Shown: in pieces, positions 8,418-16,619 of the stretch
Layout: every line of letters begins with the position of its first letter
How positions within the stretch are numbered: the first letter of the stretch is position 1
Assembly: GCA_963721905.1 (NCBI GenBank)
Contig: CAVRMF010000030.1
Coordinates: 1-64,000 of the forward strand
Origin: Roseiarcus sp963721905
Lineage (GTDB): Bacteria; Pseudomonadota; Alphaproteobacteria; Rhizobiales; Beijerinckiaceae
Direction: 5' to 3'
DNA length: 64,000 bases
The notes under the pieces: model-generated
Databases searched by the model: none
Told to the model about the DNA's origin: nothing
What the model saw: the letters and a program-made list of their open reading frames with translations, nothing else
Made by a program: the position numbers and the translations under genes

Positions 8418-8666
8418 ATGGCGGATATTTCGGCGGATCTTAAGCAGGAACTGGACCGACTGCAGGCGGACTACAAGAAGGCCGTTGACGCATGGGTGGC
8501 GGCGATCCGCGACGAAGAGGCGCTCGCCTCGGGCAGCGAGCACTCGGTCGCCGAACTCGACAAGTGGGAGGCGGCGCACTTCAGCGAGCATAAATTGCAC
8601 AAGGAAGCCGATTACCGGAAGAGGCTTTACGAGGACGCGCTGCGCCGCGAATTCTACGGGTTCTGA
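8418..8666 (+). CDS. Small conserved-looking hypothetical protein
   Basis: The 82-residue product starts at an ATG 5 nt after an AGGGGGAA ribosome-binding site. It is highly charged and predicted to be almost entirely helical (DLKQELDRLQADYKKAVDAW, then HSVAELDKWEAAHFSEHKL), consistent with a coiled-coil or small cytoplasmic helical bundle. No signal peptide or membrane segment is visible. It follows nadE after a 180-bp spacer and precedes a palindromic repeat. I do not recognise the family. Confidence 0.65.
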   Translation: MADISADLKQELDRLQADYKKAVDAWVAAIRDEEALASGSEHSVAELDKWEAAHFSEHKLHKEADYRKRLYEDALRREFYGF

Positions 8667-8679
8667 GGCTCCCCGGGCC

Positions 8680-8775
8680 GTCATTGCTTCGTCGCTGACG
8701 CTCCTCGCAATGACGCCGCCAACTGGATCATCCTTCGAGGGCCACGCTCGCCCGTGCGCCGCCTCAGGATGAGGA
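8680..8775. repeat. Dispersed palindromic repeat region at converging 3' ends
   Basis: CGTCATTGC and GCAATGACG form an inverted pair (8680-8714). They are followed by a segment ATCATCCTTCGAG...CTCAGGATGAG that resembles the repeat at 29062-29235. It sits between two converging genes and could act as a transcript end or be a mobile palindromic repeat. Confidence 0.5.
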
Positions 8776-9654
8776 GAGCCGCTTTGCGAACCAGTGATGC
8801 GCATACGGGTTGTCGCTGAAACGCTCGACTTCGCGGTAGCCTTCGTTGCGATAGAGCGCGTGCGCTTCGGTCAGCGCCTTGTTGGTGTCGAGGCGAAGCG
8901 TGATGAGGCCGGCGTCGCGCGCCGCGCCTTCAAGCTTGTGCAGCACCCGCCGCGCCACGCCGAGCCCGCGCGCCGATGGCGCCGTCCAGACCCGCTTGAT
9001 TTCGCCCGTCGCGTCGTCGACCCGCTTGAGCGCGCCACAGCCGACCGGTTCGCCCTCGAGCCGCGCCACGACGAACCATCCTTTGGGCGGCGTCAGCTCG
9101 TCGTCAGAAGGGGTGCGGTCCTGAGCAGGGTCGAATCCAGCCTCGAAGCGCTCGGCGATTTCACGAAAATAGGCGTCAAGGCACGTCCTCGCGTCGGGGC
9201 TGGCGGGCGCTTCGAACGAGAGCTCGACCCTGCCCGCTCGCAGAAATCGCTCGACCTCGGCCATCGCGCTGACCAGCCGCTCGCGCTGGTCCAAATCGAG
9301 AGGCGCGAGCATCGAGGCGGAGAGCGCATCGGAGAGGCGGCCGTAAGCCGCAAGCTCGGCGCGTCCCTTGCGCGTGAGGATCGCGCGGCGCAACCGGCCG
9401 TCGCTTGCGTCCCTGCCGACCTCGACGAGGCCTTGCCCCGTCAGCGAGCTGAGAAGCCGGCTGAGGTAACCGGAATCGAGCCCGAGCCTGTCGCGCAGCA
9501 CGCGCAAGTCCGCTCCATCGTGGCCGATCTCGAAGATGAGACGCGCTTCGCCGAGCGGCCGCCCGCGCTTGAGATAGCTCTCCTCCAGCGCGCCGATGCG
9601 CTGCGCGACCAGGCGATTGAAGCTGCGAACCCGCTGAACCTGCGCACTGTCCAT
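8764..9654 (-). CDS. MarR-type regulator fused to a GNAT acetyltransferase
   Basis: This 296-residue fusion combines a MarR winged-helix domain (about 5-140; LRDRLGLDSGYLSRLLSSL is the recognition helix region) with a GNAT N-acetyltransferase domain (about 150-296). The GNAT part has the acetyl-CoA loop SARGLGVARRVL. Such MarR-GNAT proteins are known as self-contained regulators or enzymes in alphaproteobacteria, but their substrates are mostly unknown. A near-perfect palindrome lies one base upstream of the ATG, so autoregulation is likely. No obvious partner gene shares the promoter: the membrane protein gene upstream is on the same strand with a 58-bp gap. Confidence 0.88.
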   Translation of the reverse strand: MDSAQVQRVRSFNRLVAQRIGALEESYLKRGRPLGEARLIFEIGHDGADLRVLRDRLGLDSGYLSRLLSSLTGQGLVEVGRDASDGRLRRAILTRKGRAELAAYGRLSDALSASMLAPLDLDQRERLVSAMAEVERFLRAGRVELSFEAPASPDARTCLDAYFREIAERFEAGFDPAQDRTPSDDELTPPKGWFVVARLEGEPVGCGALKRVDDATGEIKRVWTAPSARGLGVARRVLHKLEGAARDAGLITLRLDTNKALTEAHALYRNEGYREVERFSDNPYAHHWFAKRLSSS

Positions 9655-9674
9655 TCTCTGACTTTAGTCAGAGA
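9655..9674. promoter_or_regulatory. Candidate MarR-type operator
   Basis: Arms TCTCTGACT and AGTCAGAGA are perfect reverse complements around a central TT. The palindrome directly abuts the start codon of the MarR-GNAT gene, so binding there would block transcription or translation start. Length and symmetry fit MarR-family operators. That the adjacent protein binds it is inference. Confidence 0.7.
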
Positions 9675-9712
9675 CTCTTTCGAGTGCAACTCGACGGTCG
9701 CCAGCCCCACGA

Positions 9713-10189
9713 TCATCCGAACACGCCCCCGTGCGCGCCGGCGACCGCGCCGAAGATCGTGACGATCCCTGCCGTGAGCAGGACGAAATGGACGCGCGAA
9801 AGCCGGATGAGAAGGGCCGCGGGATCCTCAGCGGCCATTGCGGCGATGCGTCGGTGCGCGCGAGGCTCGATGACAAAGACGATCAGCATGAAGAGCGCCC
9901 ACAGCAGGACCATCGCATCCATCCACCAGAACGCGGGGCTCGCGAACAGGCCCCAGAGATCGAGCCGCCACGCCATCCAGAGCCCGGTAGCCCCGGCGAG
10001 CGGAATCGAGAACCGAACCTGCGCCGCGAAACGGCTTTCGATCGCCTCGAACAGCGCCCAACCCTTCCCCGCGTCGGGGTACGACCGCGCGAGCGGCAGG
10101 GCAACGAGGGTCACGAAAGCGACGCCGCCGATCCAGTGGGCGACGAACACGACATGCAGCGCGCGGGCAATTTCGACGTCGTCGATCAC
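9713..10189 (-). CDS. Integral membrane protein (CopD/DUF2269-like, tentative)
   Basis: The 158-residue product has four hydrophobic segments: near the N-terminus (ALHVVFVAHWIGGVAFVTLV), then IPLAGATGLWMAW, FWWMDAMVLLWALFMLIVFV, and a last one near the C-terminus (VHFVLLTAGIVTIFGAVAGA). Conserved-looking histidines in the first and last helices suggest haem or metal binding, as in small CopD-like proteins; this is inference. It starts at GTG 10189, which overlaps the TGA of the penicillin-binding protein gene, so translation is probably coupled. Its physiological role is unknown. Confidence 0.72.
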   Translation of the reverse strand: MIDDVEIARALHVVFVAHWIGGVAFVTLVALPLARSYPDAGKGWALFEAIESRFAAQVRFSIPLAGATGLWMAWRLDLWGLFASPAFWWMDAMVLLWALFMLIVFVIEPRAHRRIAAMAAEDPAALLIRLSRVHFVLLTAGIVTIFGAVAGAHGGVFG

Positions 10190-12435
10190 AGCGTTCCGAA
10201 GATCTTGTTGAACAGGCTCTTGTCGCGCTGCCCCGGCTGGCCGCCGGCGTTCGGAACCGGGGCAGGCGGGACCGGAGCGCCGTTGACCACGGGCGCGGGC
10301 GCAGCCGCGGCGCGGGGGGCGGGCGCAGCCGCGGCGCGGGGGGCGGGCGATGCGGGATCGGGCGGCGCGCTCGCCGAGATCGGAGCGAGACCGCCCCGTC
10401 CGCCGGGCAGCGGTGTCGGCGCCTGCGCGCCTGTGAGGTCCAGTGGCGGCAGGAAGGGGTTCGGCGCATCGGGATTGCGCCAGACCCCGAGCGGGAGACC
10501 TGCGACCGGCACGCCCTCGTGGGCTGCCTTCATGAACCGGCTCCAGATCTCCACCGGCAGGTTGCCGCCAGAGACTTTCTTCGTCGGGCTGTTGTCGTCG
10601 TTGCCAAGCCACACCGCGGCGACGAGATAGCTCGTGTAGCCGACGAACCACGCGTCGCGCCAATCCTGGCTCGTGCCCGTCTTGCCGGCCGCCTGCCAGC
10701 CGGGCAACTCGGCCTTATGCGCGGTGCCGGTGAGCAACGTCTCCTCCATCATCTCGTTCATCATCGCCACATATTGCGGCTCGATCACCCGCCCGAAGCT
10801 TGCGTTGCGCCGGGCATACAGCTGCTTGCCGTCGGCGGTGCGCACTCTCGAGATCACATGCGGCTGCACGCCGATCCCGCCATTGGCGAAGGCCGCGTAG
10901 GCCGAGACCATTTCGAGCGGCGTGACTTCTGAGGCGCCAAGCGCGATTGAAGGAACCGGGTCGAGCTCGGAGGCGATGCCGAGCCGGTGGGCGACCGCGA
11001 CGACCGCCTTCGGCCCGACCTCGAGGCCGAGCCGGACCGCGACCGTGTTGAGCGACAGCGACAGAGCCTTCGTCAGCGTGACCGGGCCGAAATATTCCCG
11101 GCTGTAGTTCTCCGGATTCCAGCCCTTGACCGAAATCGGCGCGTCTTCGCGCACCGTGTCCGGGGTGAGGCCCTTCTCCAGCGCCGCCAGATAGACGAAC
11201 GGCTTGAACGACGAGCCCGGCTGGCGCTTCGCCGCGACCGCGCGGTTGAACTGGCTCTCGGCGTAGCTGCGCCCGCCGATCATCGCCTTGACCGCGCCGG
11301 TCGGATCGATCGCGACCAGCGCGCCCTCGGCGACGCCGAACTTCAAGCCCTTGGCGTTGAGCTCGTCGGTCAGCGCGTGCTCGGCTTCGGACTGCATCTT
11401 CAGATTGATCGTGGTCGTCACCACGATGTCCTCGTCGATCGCGCCGACGGTGTCGTCGAGCGCGTCCATGACATAGTCGGCGGCGTAGTTGATCGAGCCT
11501 GCGCTCTTGTCGCGCCAGACTTTCGCCGGGTTGGCGAGCGCGATCTTGGCCATCGCCTCGGTGATGTGGCCCTGCTCGGCCATGGCGGTGATCACCTGCG
11601 CCGCGCGCTCGTTGGCGCCGGCGAGATTGTGGTTAGGCGCAAGGCGGGTTGGCGACTTCATGAGGCCGGCGAGCAGCGCCGCCTCGGACAGCGTGACGAA
11701 GCGCGCGCTCTTGCCGAAGTACTTTTGCGACGCCGCCTCGACCCCATAGGCGCCGGAGCCGAAATAGACGCGGTTGAGATAGAGTTCGAGGATCTGGTCC
11801 TTGGAATATCTGCGCTCGAGCCAGAGCGCGAGGATCGCCTCCTGGATCTTGCGCGAGAGCGTGCGCTCCTGGGTGAGGAAGAGGTTCTTGGCGAGCTGTT
11901 GGGTCAGGGTCGAGCCGCCCTCGAGTCCGCCTTTCCCCGTCACGTCGCGCACGACTGCCCGCGATATGCCGAGTGGGTCGATGCCGAAATGCTCATAAAA
12001 CCGCCGGTCCTCGATCGCGACGAAGGCCTTGGGCAGATAGGGCGGGAGGTCGATCAACCTGACCGCCGCCCCGCCGGTGTCGCCCCGATTGGCGATGAGC
12101 GCGCCGTCGTCGGCGAGGATGGCGATGTTGGGCGGGCGTTTCGGCACCGCCAGCTGGTCGATCGGCGGCAGCTGGCTCGCCTCATAGGCGACAAGCCCCG
12201 CGAGCGCGATCACGCCCCAGACGCCAAGCACGAAGGTCCAATAGGCAAATCGGCCGAACGAGGACCGTCGCTGCCCGCGCCTGCCCTTCTTGCCGCGGGC
12301 CTTCGCGGGCTTCGCGCTCCGGGCGCCCGGCGGGCGGTCGGCGGGATCGGCGCGCAGGTCGTCGCCGGCCGCGTCGCGCCAGTCGAGGCGCGGCTCGATC
12401 CGCGTCCGGCTCTTCATGCCGCGTCGCCCGAACAT
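10186..12435 (-). CDS. Class A penicillin-binding protein (PBP1A type)
   Basis: This bifunctional enzyme of about 749 residues polymerises and cross-links peptidoglycan in the periplasm. A basic N-terminal tail precedes one membrane anchor (FAYWTFVLGVWGVIALAGLV). The GT51 glycosyltransferase domain has EDRRFYEHFGID and GGSTLTQQLAKNLFL. The transpeptidase domain has the serine box SSFK, a SLN motif (LSLSLNTVAVRLG) and KTGTS. The C-terminal tail is a low-complexity Pro/Ala stretch containing an exact 24-nt tandem duplication. ATG 12435 was chosen because a GGGA sequence lies upstream; an in-frame GTG at 12489 has no ribosome-binding site. The downstream membrane protein gene overlaps its stop. 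Confidence 0.94.
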   Translation of the reverse strand: MFGRRGMKSRTRIEPRLDWRDAAGDDLRADPADRPPGARSAKPAKARGKKGRRGQRRSSFGRFAYWTFVLGVWGVIALAGLVAYEASQLPPIDQLAVPKRPPNIAILADDGALIANRGDTGGAAVRLIDLPPYLPKAFVAIEDRRFYEHFGIDPLGISRAVVRDVTGKGGLEGGSTLTQQLAKNLFLTQERTLSRKIQEAILALWLERRYSKDQILELYLNRVYFGSGAYGVEAASQKYFGKSARFVTLSEAALLAGLMKSPTRLAPNHNLAGANERAAQVITAMAEQGHITEAMAKIALANPAKVWRDKSAGSINYAADYVMDALDDTVGAIDEDIVVTTTINLKMQSEAEHALTDELNAKGLKFGVAEGALVAIDPTGAVKAMIGGRSYAESQFNRAVAAKRQPGSSFKPFVYLAALEKGLTPDTVREDAPISVKGWNPENYSREYFGPVTLTKALSLSLNTVAVRLGLEVGPKAVVAVAHRLGIASELDPVPSIALGASEVTPLEMVSAYAAFANGGIGVQPHVISRVRTADGKQLYARRNASFGRVIEPQYVAMMNEMMEETLLTGTAHKAELPGWQAAGKTGTSQDWRDAWFVGYTSYLVAAVWLGNDDNSPTKKVSGGNLPVEIWSRFMKAAHEGVPVAGLPLGVWRNPDAPNPFLPPLDLTGAQAPTPLPGGRGGLAPISASAPPDPASPAPRAAAAPAPRAAAAPAPVVNGAPVPPAPVPNAGGQPGQRDKSLFNKIFGTL
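10297..10344. repeat. 24-bp tandem duplication in the PBP tail
   Basis: Two identical 24-nt units (10297-10320 and 10321-10344) encode a doubled APRAAAAP octapeptide in the disordered Pro/Ala-rich C-terminus. The copy number could vary by slippage. Confidence 0.9.
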
Positions 12436-12682
12436 CGTGATCCCGCTCGCGCTGACGCGGCCCGATGGGTCGGGCAGAACGCGCCTCACGCAGGGAGAGA
12501 GAGTAAAGCGGGCGATTTAAGGGCCGGTAAAGCTTTCGGCCCGATTGACGAAATCGTTAATATCCAGAAGGAAACGGCGGCTGGCGCGGGGCGCGCCCTT
12601 GCGCCGGCCGGAGCGCCTTGGCAAAGTCCGCGACCCCGCATCAGCGCGCGTCGGTCGTCACGAAGAGTTCGGAATTCAAGCG

Positions 12683-13801
12683 ATGAAGGTCACCATCGAG
12701 CGTTCGGTCCTGCTCAAGGCTCTGGGACACGTGCATCGCATCGTCGAGCGGCGCAACACGATCCCGATTCTCGCCAACGTGCTGATCGAGGCCTCCGAAG
12801 GCAAGGTCGCGCTGAAAAGCACGGATCTCGACCTCGAGGCGACCGAGTCGGTCCCCGCCGACGTCGCCCAGTCCGGCGCGACCACCGTGCCGGCGCATGT
12901 GATCTACGACATCGTGCGCAAGCTGCCGGAGGGAGCGCAGGCGAGCCTCGAAATCGCCGGCGAGACCGGGCAACTGCTATTGCGCTCGGGCCGGTCCCGC
13001 TTCTATCTCCAGGCACTGCCCGCTTCGGACTTTCCCGACATCACCTCGGGCGAGTTCTCCCATCGTTTCACGCTGCCCGCGGTGGAGCTCAAGCGGCTCA
13101 TCGACAACACGCAATTCGCGATCTCGACCGAAGAGACGCGCTACTATCTCAACGGCATTTTCCTGCACACGGTCGACGTCGGCGGGACCCTGATGTTGCG
13201 CGCCGTCGCGACCGACGGGCATCGCCTCGCGCGCGTCGAAACGCCGGCGCCCAAAGGCGCGGGCGGCATGCCCGGCGTCATCGCGCCGCGCAAGGCGGTC
13301 GGCGAGGTCCTGAAGCTGCTCGAGGACCTGACGCAGGACGTTGAGATCGAGATCTCGACCGCCAAGGCGCGTTTCCAGTTCGGCGACGTGATGCTGACGA
13401 CCAAGCTGATCGACGGCACCTTCCCCGACTATGCGCGGGTCATCCCGACCGGCAACGACAAGCGGCTCGTCGTCGAGAAGGAGCCGTTCGAAAAGGCCGT
13501 CGACCGCGTCTCCACGCTCTCTTCCGAACGAGGCCGGGCGATCAAGCTCGCCATCGCCGACGGCAAGATGACTTTGTCCGTGAACAATCCCGATTCGGGC
13601 TCCGCCAGCGAAGAGATCGAAGTCGACTACGATTCGCCCCCGATCGACATCGGCTTCAACGCCCGCTACCTCCTCGACATCGTCGGTCAGCTTTCCGGCG
13701 ACACCGCGCTCATCCGCCTCGCCGATCCCGGCTCGCCGACCTTGATCCAGGATCGCGACGGCGCGTCTGCGCTCTATGTGCTGATGCCGCTCCGGGTGTG
13801 A
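12683..13801 (+). CDS. dnaN: DNA polymerase III subunit beta (sliding clamp)
   Basis: The 372-residue product is the ring-shaped processivity factor that tethers the replicative polymerase to DNA. It starts MKVTIERSVLLKALGHVHRI and contains the usual three repeated clamp domains. Recognisable blocks are VERRNTIPILANVL, YYLNGIFLH, VATDGHRLA, and the C-terminal LADPGSPTLIQD...YVLMPLRV that forms part of the partner-binding pocket. ATG 12683 gives the typical family length; the frame is open further upstream but lacks homology there. It is divergent from the PBP gene. Neither dnaA nor recF is adjacent, so this is not the classic oriC cluster order. Confidence 0.96.
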   Translation: MKVTIERSVLLKALGHVHRIVERRNTIPILANVLIEASEGKVALKSTDLDLEATESVPADVAQSGATTVPAHVIYDIVRKLPEGAQASLEIAGETGQLLLRSGRSRFYLQALPASDFPDITSGEFSHRFTLPAVELKRLIDNTQFAISTEETRYYLNGIFLHTVDVGGTLMLRAVATDGHRLARVETPAPKGAGGMPGVIAPRKAVGEVLKLLEDLTQDVEIEISTAKARFQFGDVMLTTKLIDGTFPDYARVIPTGNDKRLVVEKEPFEKAVDRVSTLSSERGRAIKLAIADGKMTLSVNNPDSGSASEEIEVDYDSPPIDIGFNARYLLDIVGQLSGDTALIRLADPGSPTLIQDRDGASALYVLMPLRV

Positions 13802-13905
13802 CGGACGAGAAGCGCGTCCGGCGCTTGATCGTGATCAACAAGCGGGTTGGGCCTCCTGATAGACTCTAGTGACGAGGGTTGCCCTTGCCGCAGATGGGGT
13901 CTCTC

Positions 13906-15465
13906 ATGAGTGAACCTGCCTTTGACGCTGTGGTTATCGGCTCGGGGCTCGGCGGGCTCACTGCCGCCGCGCTGCTCGCCAAGTCGGGGCGGAAGGTTTG
14001 CGTGATCGAGCGCAATCATAGCGTCGGCGGGGCGGCTTCGGCCTTCAAGACGGGCGCGTTGACGATCGAGCCGGCCCTGCATCAGACCGCCGATCCGCAC
14101 GATCCAGGGGAACCCAAACACGCAATTCTGAAGGAGCTCGGCCTGCTCGACGAGATCGAGTGGATTCCGATTTCGCCCTTCTTCTCGGTGAAGGGAGGTC
14201 CTGTCGGGGAGACGTTCGATCTGCCGGTCGGGTTCGACGCCGCGCATCTGGCTCTGAGCTCCCGGTTCCCGAAAAGGAGAGACGGTTTCGCTCGTCTCCT
14301 CGGGGCGATGGAGCAGATTCGTTCAGGCGTCGAGCGGTTGACGAGGGCGGGCGAAACGCGCTCGCTCGGCCAGCTTTTCCGCGCAGGGGTTGGGTTGCGC
14401 GGTCTCGCCCGGGACTGGCGCGCCTCGACGGCGGACATTCTTCAGCGGTTCCTTGGCGATGACGAGGCGGCGAAATTCGCGATTGCTGGCAACATCGGCT
14501 ACTACGCCGATGATCCCCGCCATCTGGCGTGGCCGTTCTTCGCCATGGCGCAGGGCGGGTTCCTCAAGGCGGGCGGCCGGTTCATCAAGGGTGGCTCGCG
14601 TGTCCTCTCGATGAAGCTCGCCAGGATCGTGACCAAAGCCGGCGGCTCGGTGCTGCTCGGCCGCCACGCTTCGGCGATCGACTTCGACAATTCTGGTCAT
14701 CCCGCTTATGTGCGCCACGTCGACTCGAAGACCAAGGCCGATGAACAGCGTCTCGGCGCAAGGCAGGTCTTCGCCAATTGCGCGCCGCACGTGCTGGCGC
14801 ACATGTTGCCGCCCGCGGAGCGGGCGGCGATCGAGCGCGCCTACATCGGCCAGGCGCTCTCAATCTCGCTGTTTTCGGCGCATTTCGGCCTCAGCGTCCC
14901 GCCGGCGAGGCTCGGCCTCGACCGATATAGCCTGGCAGTGCTCCCGGACTGGATGACCTCGCTCAGCCAGACGGCTGAATGCAGCCGGATGTTCGCCGCC
15001 GATCCGAAAAACCGGATCCCGTCATACGCCATCGCCAACTACGGCGCGATCGAGAGCGGGCTGGGCGACGGGCCGGTCCTCGTCACCGTGGTCGGCGTCG
15101 ATCGCTTCGACAACTGGGCGGCGCTTGCGCCGCAGGACGAAAAGGACCGGCGAGGGCGTTGGCTCGACGCCTTTCAGGCGGCGCTCGACCAGGAGTATCC
15201 GGGATTCAGCGCGGCGGTCTCCGAGCGCATGTTCCTCAACGCGCGCTCGATGCACAATTTCATGAACACCCCTGGCGGCGCGGTCTATGGGTTTGCGCCT
15301 CGGCCGTTCGAGCGCCGCATCTGGGCCGGCATCCCGCGCTCGCCGAAGACGCCGATTCCCTCCGTCTATCTCGCCTCGTCGTTCGCCGAGTCCGGCGGCT
15401 TCACCGGCGCGATGAAATCCGGCGCAGACGCGGCGCGGATGGCGATGAGGGAGTGGACGCGGTAG
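13906..15465 (+). CDS. Phytoene desaturase/CrtI-like FAD-dependent oxidoreductase
   Basis: The 519-residue protein begins with a Rossmann dinucleotide-binding fold, VVIGSGLGGLTAAALLAKSG, followed by VIERNHSVGGAASAF. It ends with the CrtI-family FAD motif region (SVYLASSFAESGGFTGAMKS). It belongs to the broad carotenoid desaturase/retinol saturase superfamily. No crtB, crtE or crtY lies nearby, so a carotenoid substrate cannot be claimed. ATG 13906 has GGGG 9-12 nt upstream and is preferred over the earlier in-frame TTG. It stands alone between dnaN and a convergent lytic transglycosylase gene. Confidence 0.82.
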   Translation: MSEPAFDAVVIGSGLGGLTAAALLAKSGRKVCVIERNHSVGGAASAFKTGALTIEPALHQTADPHDPGEPKHAILKELGLLDEIEWIPISPFFSVKGGPVGETFDLPVGFDAAHLALSSRFPKRRDGFARLLGAMEQIRSGVERLTRAGETRSLGQLFRAGVGLRGLARDWRASTADILQRFLGDDEAAKFAIAGNIGYYADDPRHLAWPFFAMAQGGFLKAGGRFIKGGSRVLSMKLARIVTKAGGSVLLGRHASAIDFDNSGHPAYVRHVDSKTKADEQRLGARQVFANCAPHVLAHMLPPAERAAIERAYIGQALSISLFSAHFGLSVPPARLGLDRYSLAVLPDWMTSLSQTAECSRMFAADPKNRIPSYAIANYGAIESGLGDGPVLVTVVGVDRFDNWAALAPQDEKDRRGRWLDAFQAALDQEYPGFSAAVSERMFLNARSMHNFMNTPGGAVYGFAPRPFERRIWAGIPRSPKTPIPSVYLASSFAESGGFTGAMKSGADAARMAMREWTR

Positions 15466-15605
15466 CGCTCAGAATCAACCGCTTGAATGTTGCGCGCCGA
15501 CGTTAACTGGTGACTGCAGATCGAGGCGGTGGACGTTGAAGTGCGGGAGAGCGGGGGCGTCGGCATCGGCTCGCCACAAGTAGGACCTCGGCTCCCGCTC
15601 ATCGA

Positions 15606-16376
15606 TCACTTTGTCCGCGCCTTGTGGATTTCGAGCAGATGGTTGTCCTTCACGTCGAGGCCGCGATCCTTCAGCGCAAGCAGAACGAACGCCTGCGGCG
15701 TCATGTTCGCGTCGGCGGCAAGACGAAGCAATTGCATGTGTCCGATAACGCTATAGGGCGCGAACCGGCCGGAAACGACGGGCGAGGCCTCAGGGCCGCG
15801 CGCACCGCGAAGATTTCCGATCGAGGTCAGGCAGGCCTCATCCGGGTCGGGCGCAGCAGGGAACGGCGGGTTCGCGCCGCGCCACTTCTCGACGTCGTGA
15901 CCGGTGATCGCAAAGACGTAGTCCTGCGTCTCCAGCGGCAGGATACCCTTGCCCGCGAGCCAGTCGGCGAGCGCGCTCGGCCCGGCGTTGTAGGCGGCCG
16001 CCGCCAGGCCGAGATTGCCGAAGCGCCGGGCGAGCTCGGCCAGGAGTTTCGCCGACGCCGGGATCGCGGCTGCCGGATCGAACGGGTCGGCGAGCCCGCG
16101 ATCCGAGGCGGCGCCTGGCATGAATTGCGCGACACCCTGTGCGCCCGCCGGACTGACCGCCCCGGAGTGGAAGGCGCTCTCCCGCCAGATGACGCGGGTG
16201 AAGAAATTGACCGGCAACCCCTCTTGCCTAGCCGCAGTCTCGACGATCCCGCAGAGCGCCGCCTGCGCCTTGTCGGTCGCGGGCGCCGCCTCGTCCGCCA
16301 GCGCCGCCGCCGAAGACGAGGTCGCGAATGCGGCCATGAGAAAGGCGCCGATGCGCCGGGCCGCCCTCGTGCGCAT
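15606..16376 (-). CDS. Lytic transglycosylase (GH23, SLT domain)
   Basis: The exported protein of about 256 residues cleaves peptidoglycan glycan strands. A signal peptide (RRIGAFLMAAFATSSSAAALA) precedes the SLT domain, which has the catalytic glutamate in IWRESAFHSGAVSPAGAQG and the later AAAYNAGPSAL block. ATG 16376 places the signal peptide at the N-terminus. However, a TTG at 16493 lies 6 nt after a strong AAGGAGG sequence and would add 39 residues, so the start is not certain. It precedes, in transcription from the other side, the GlcNAc recycling pair, which fits wall turnover. Confidence 0.88.
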   Translation of the reverse strand: MRTRAARRIGAFLMAAFATSSSAAALADEAAPATDKAQAALCGIVETAARQEGLPVNFFTRVIWRESAFHSGAVSPAGAQGVAQFMPGAASDRGLADPFDPAAAIPASAKLLAELARRFGNLGLAAAAYNAGPSALADWLAGKGILPLETQDYVFAITGHDVEKWRGANPPFPAAPDPDEACLTSIGNLRGARGPEASPVVSGRFAPYSVIGHMQLLRLAADANMTPQAFVLLALKDRGLDVKDNHLLEIHKARTK

Positions 16377-16619
16377 TCTGCCAGTCGCAGTTCCCGTCAA
16401 GGCAGGAACCCGTCGGCTCGCACGCGCCCCGCCGCGACTCTCAGGCAGCGGGCCGGCAGCGGCGTCAGGCTCCAAGGTTTTCCAGCCGAACAACGCTTGC
16501 CTCCTTGCAATCGGAATTAGATGACCGGCGCCAACAACGCTTGAAACTCGACTGCGTAGGACCAGCTTGGCAACTTCATCGACGCGTTCGGTCGAGCAGG
16601 CGATGACTCCGACCCCGAG

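Noticed and set aside
10987..13344. Very long plus-strand open frame opposite the PBP gene and into dnaN
   Set aside because: It is antisense to two clear genes, is full of arginine and histidine runs, and has no domain. High GC produces such shadow frames.
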